In this document: in pieces, positions 6,443 to 6,955 of the stretch
Position numbering within the stretch: the stretch's first letter is position 1
Layout of the letters: each line of letters opens with the position of its first letter
Program-made: the position numbers and the translations under genes
Source of the DNA: an uncultured Flavobacteriales bacterium
Lineage (GTDB): Bacteria > Bacteroidota > Bacteroidia > Flavobacteriales > Crocinitomicaceae
Direction of reading: 5' to 3'
DNA length: 6,955 bases
Assembly: GCA_946886545.1 (NCBI GenBank)
Contig: CAMPIU010000160.1
Span: forward strand, 1 to 6,955
Notes under the pieces: model-generated
The model's database searches: none
What the model saw: only the letters and a program-made list of their open reading frames with translations
What the model was told of the DNA's origin: nothing

Positions 6443-6469
6443 GTGGGGAAGCGATTAATCGCGCCCCAC
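6443..6469. terminator. Bidirectional terminator between convergent genes
   Basis: The arms GTGGGG (6443-6448) and CCCCAC (6464-6469) enclose a perfect 12-bp palindrome, gcgattaatcgc (6451-6462), making a GC-rich stem with a small aa/g internal loop. T6 follows about 10 nt later on the plus strand (6480-6485, inside the end of the dehydratase gene). The minus strand also has T6 (6434-6429 region) about 9 nt after the stem. It fits the 46-nt gap between the two stop codons and can serve both genes. The distance to the T tracts is longer than in a textbook terminator. Confidence 0.65.
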
Positions 6470-6475
6470 AGAATA

Positions 6476-6847
6476 TCAGTTTTTTGTATAAATTCCGCTG
6501 AATTTCAGGCAAATCCCTTCCGAATTACTTAGTTGCCCGGAAACCTTTAAACTTTGATCTTCCTGTTCTGTAACAGTCATTTTAAATAGGGCTTCAGGAG
6601 TTTTTTCCGGATTTAAAACAGCCAGGAATTTACTGCTGCTTAAGGATTTTAGCTGAATGGTCTTGTTGAAATGAGTTCCAAGGATTTCTTTAACCATTTC
6701 CAATTGCACAACACCGGGTGTTACCGGATTGTTTGGAAAATGACCCTCGTAAATGGCGTGTTTTGCATCAATTGAAATTTCTGCTTCAAGAACATTTTCC
6801 TGAAATTTCAATGTGTTTATCTTGTAAAAAGTATCTCTAAGTATCAT
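6476..6847 (-). CDS. FabZ/ApeI-like 3-hydroxyacyl-ACP dehydratase
   Basis: This 123-residue single hot-dog domain protein has the dehydratase signature GHFPNNPVTPGVVQLEMVKE (35-54). His36 and Glu50 match the catalytic His and Glu of FabZ. It is shorter than housekeeping FabZ (about 140-150 residues), like the small dehydratases of aryl-polyene clusters. It would remove water from 3-hydroxyacyl-ACP to give the trans double bonds of the polyene chain, working in the cytoplasm with ketosynthase and ketoreductase genes not in this window. The ATG overlaps the stop of the upstream LolA-like gene (TGATG), which implies coupling. Its TGA lies just before the palindromic terminator, so it is the last gene of a minus-strand operon coming in from the right edge. 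The family is clear. The polyene rather than fatty-acid role is inferred from context. Confidence 0.88.
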   Translation of the reverse strand: MILRDTFYKINTLKFQENVLEAEISIDAKHAIYEGHFPNNPVTPGVVQLEMVKEILGTHFNKTIQLKSLSSSKFLAVLNPEKTPEALFKMTVTEQEDQSLKVSGQLSNSEGICLKFSGIYTKN

Positions 6848-6955
6848 CAGAAAGTGGTGAATTTTGTGTCGTTAATTGTACTGTTAATTTCCATGTTTGA
6901 AAAGCTGTAAACGAGTTTGTTATCATCTGTAAGCATAGTCAACTCTTTGATAGTC
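6847..6955 (-). CDS. LolA-like outer-membrane lipoprotein carrier, C-terminal end only
   Basis: A frame open from the right edge ends in TGA at 6849-6847, overlapping the dehydratase ATG by 1 nt. The 35 visible residues include IKELTMLTDDNKLVYSFSNM and EINSTINDTKFTTF. This alternating pattern ends with a D/N-K-x-(V/I)-Y-(S/T)-F strand, then N-x-x-I-N and a terminal F-x-x-F. It resembles the last strands of LolA-family periplasmic carriers in Bacteroidota, and a LolA-like gene next to a small dehydratase is common in aryl-polyene/flexirubin clusters. If correct, it would carry lipid or pigment across the periplasm. Only the C-terminus is available, so neither a signal peptide nor length can be checked, and the name is tentative. 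Confidence 0.6.
   Translation of the reverse strand, partial: TIKELTMLTDDNKLVYSFSNMEINSTINDTKFTTF

Noticed and set aside
1..6955. tRNA, rRNA, CRISPR array, insertion sequence or phage genes
   Set aside because: No spaced repeats, transposase-like products, terminal inverted repeats or RNA-gene-like segments were seen; nearly every base is in a pigment-cluster gene.

Overview
The window looks like part of a flexirubin-type pigment gene cluster from a member of the Bacteroidota, probably a flavobacterium-like organism. Three things point that way: the gene content (a DarA/DarB dialkylresorcinol pair next to aryl-polyene accessory genes), an AT-rich composition, and the near absence of Shine-Dalgarno sequences. 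Two TAnnTTTG elements of the Bacteroidota -7 type in the one divergent intergenic region also fit. I cannot assign a genus from sequence alone.

Layout. On the minus strand, reading from about 5152 down to 1, there is a tight run of six genes: darA (flavodoxin-like aromatase with a C-terminal membrane helix), darB (ketosynthase III-like condensing enzyme), an unassigned 132-residue protein, a BtrH-like Cys-His-Asp acyltransferase/peptidase-fold protein, an ABC exporter ATPase, and an ABC-2 permease that runs off the left edge. Junctions range from a 1-nt overlap to a 5-nt gap, so this is almost certainly one operon. On the plus strand, 5254-6429 encodes a family 2 glycosyltransferase fused to a DUF2062 membrane domain, divergent from darA. 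It converges on a second minus-strand block at the right edge: the last 35 codons of a LolA-like protein, overlapping by 1 nt a FabZ/ApeI-type dehydratase. A palindromic bidirectional terminator separates the convergent genes.

How the genes may work together. Flexirubins are esters of an aryl-polyene carboxylic acid with a 2,5-dialkylresorcinol. DarB would condense two fatty-acid-derived thioesters to a cyclohexanedione, and DarA would aromatise it to the resorcinol. The dehydratase belongs to the ketosynthase/ketoreductase/dehydratase cycle that builds the polyene, whose other genes presumably lie beyond the right edge. The BtrH-like protein is my best candidate for joining polyene to resorcinol. 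The ABC exporter and LolA-like protein suggest movement of the lipid-like product to the outer membrane. The system is of a known type. The less explained parts are the BtrH-like protein, the 132-residue protein with a degenerate HTH-like C-terminus, and the glycosyltransferase-DUF2062 fusion.
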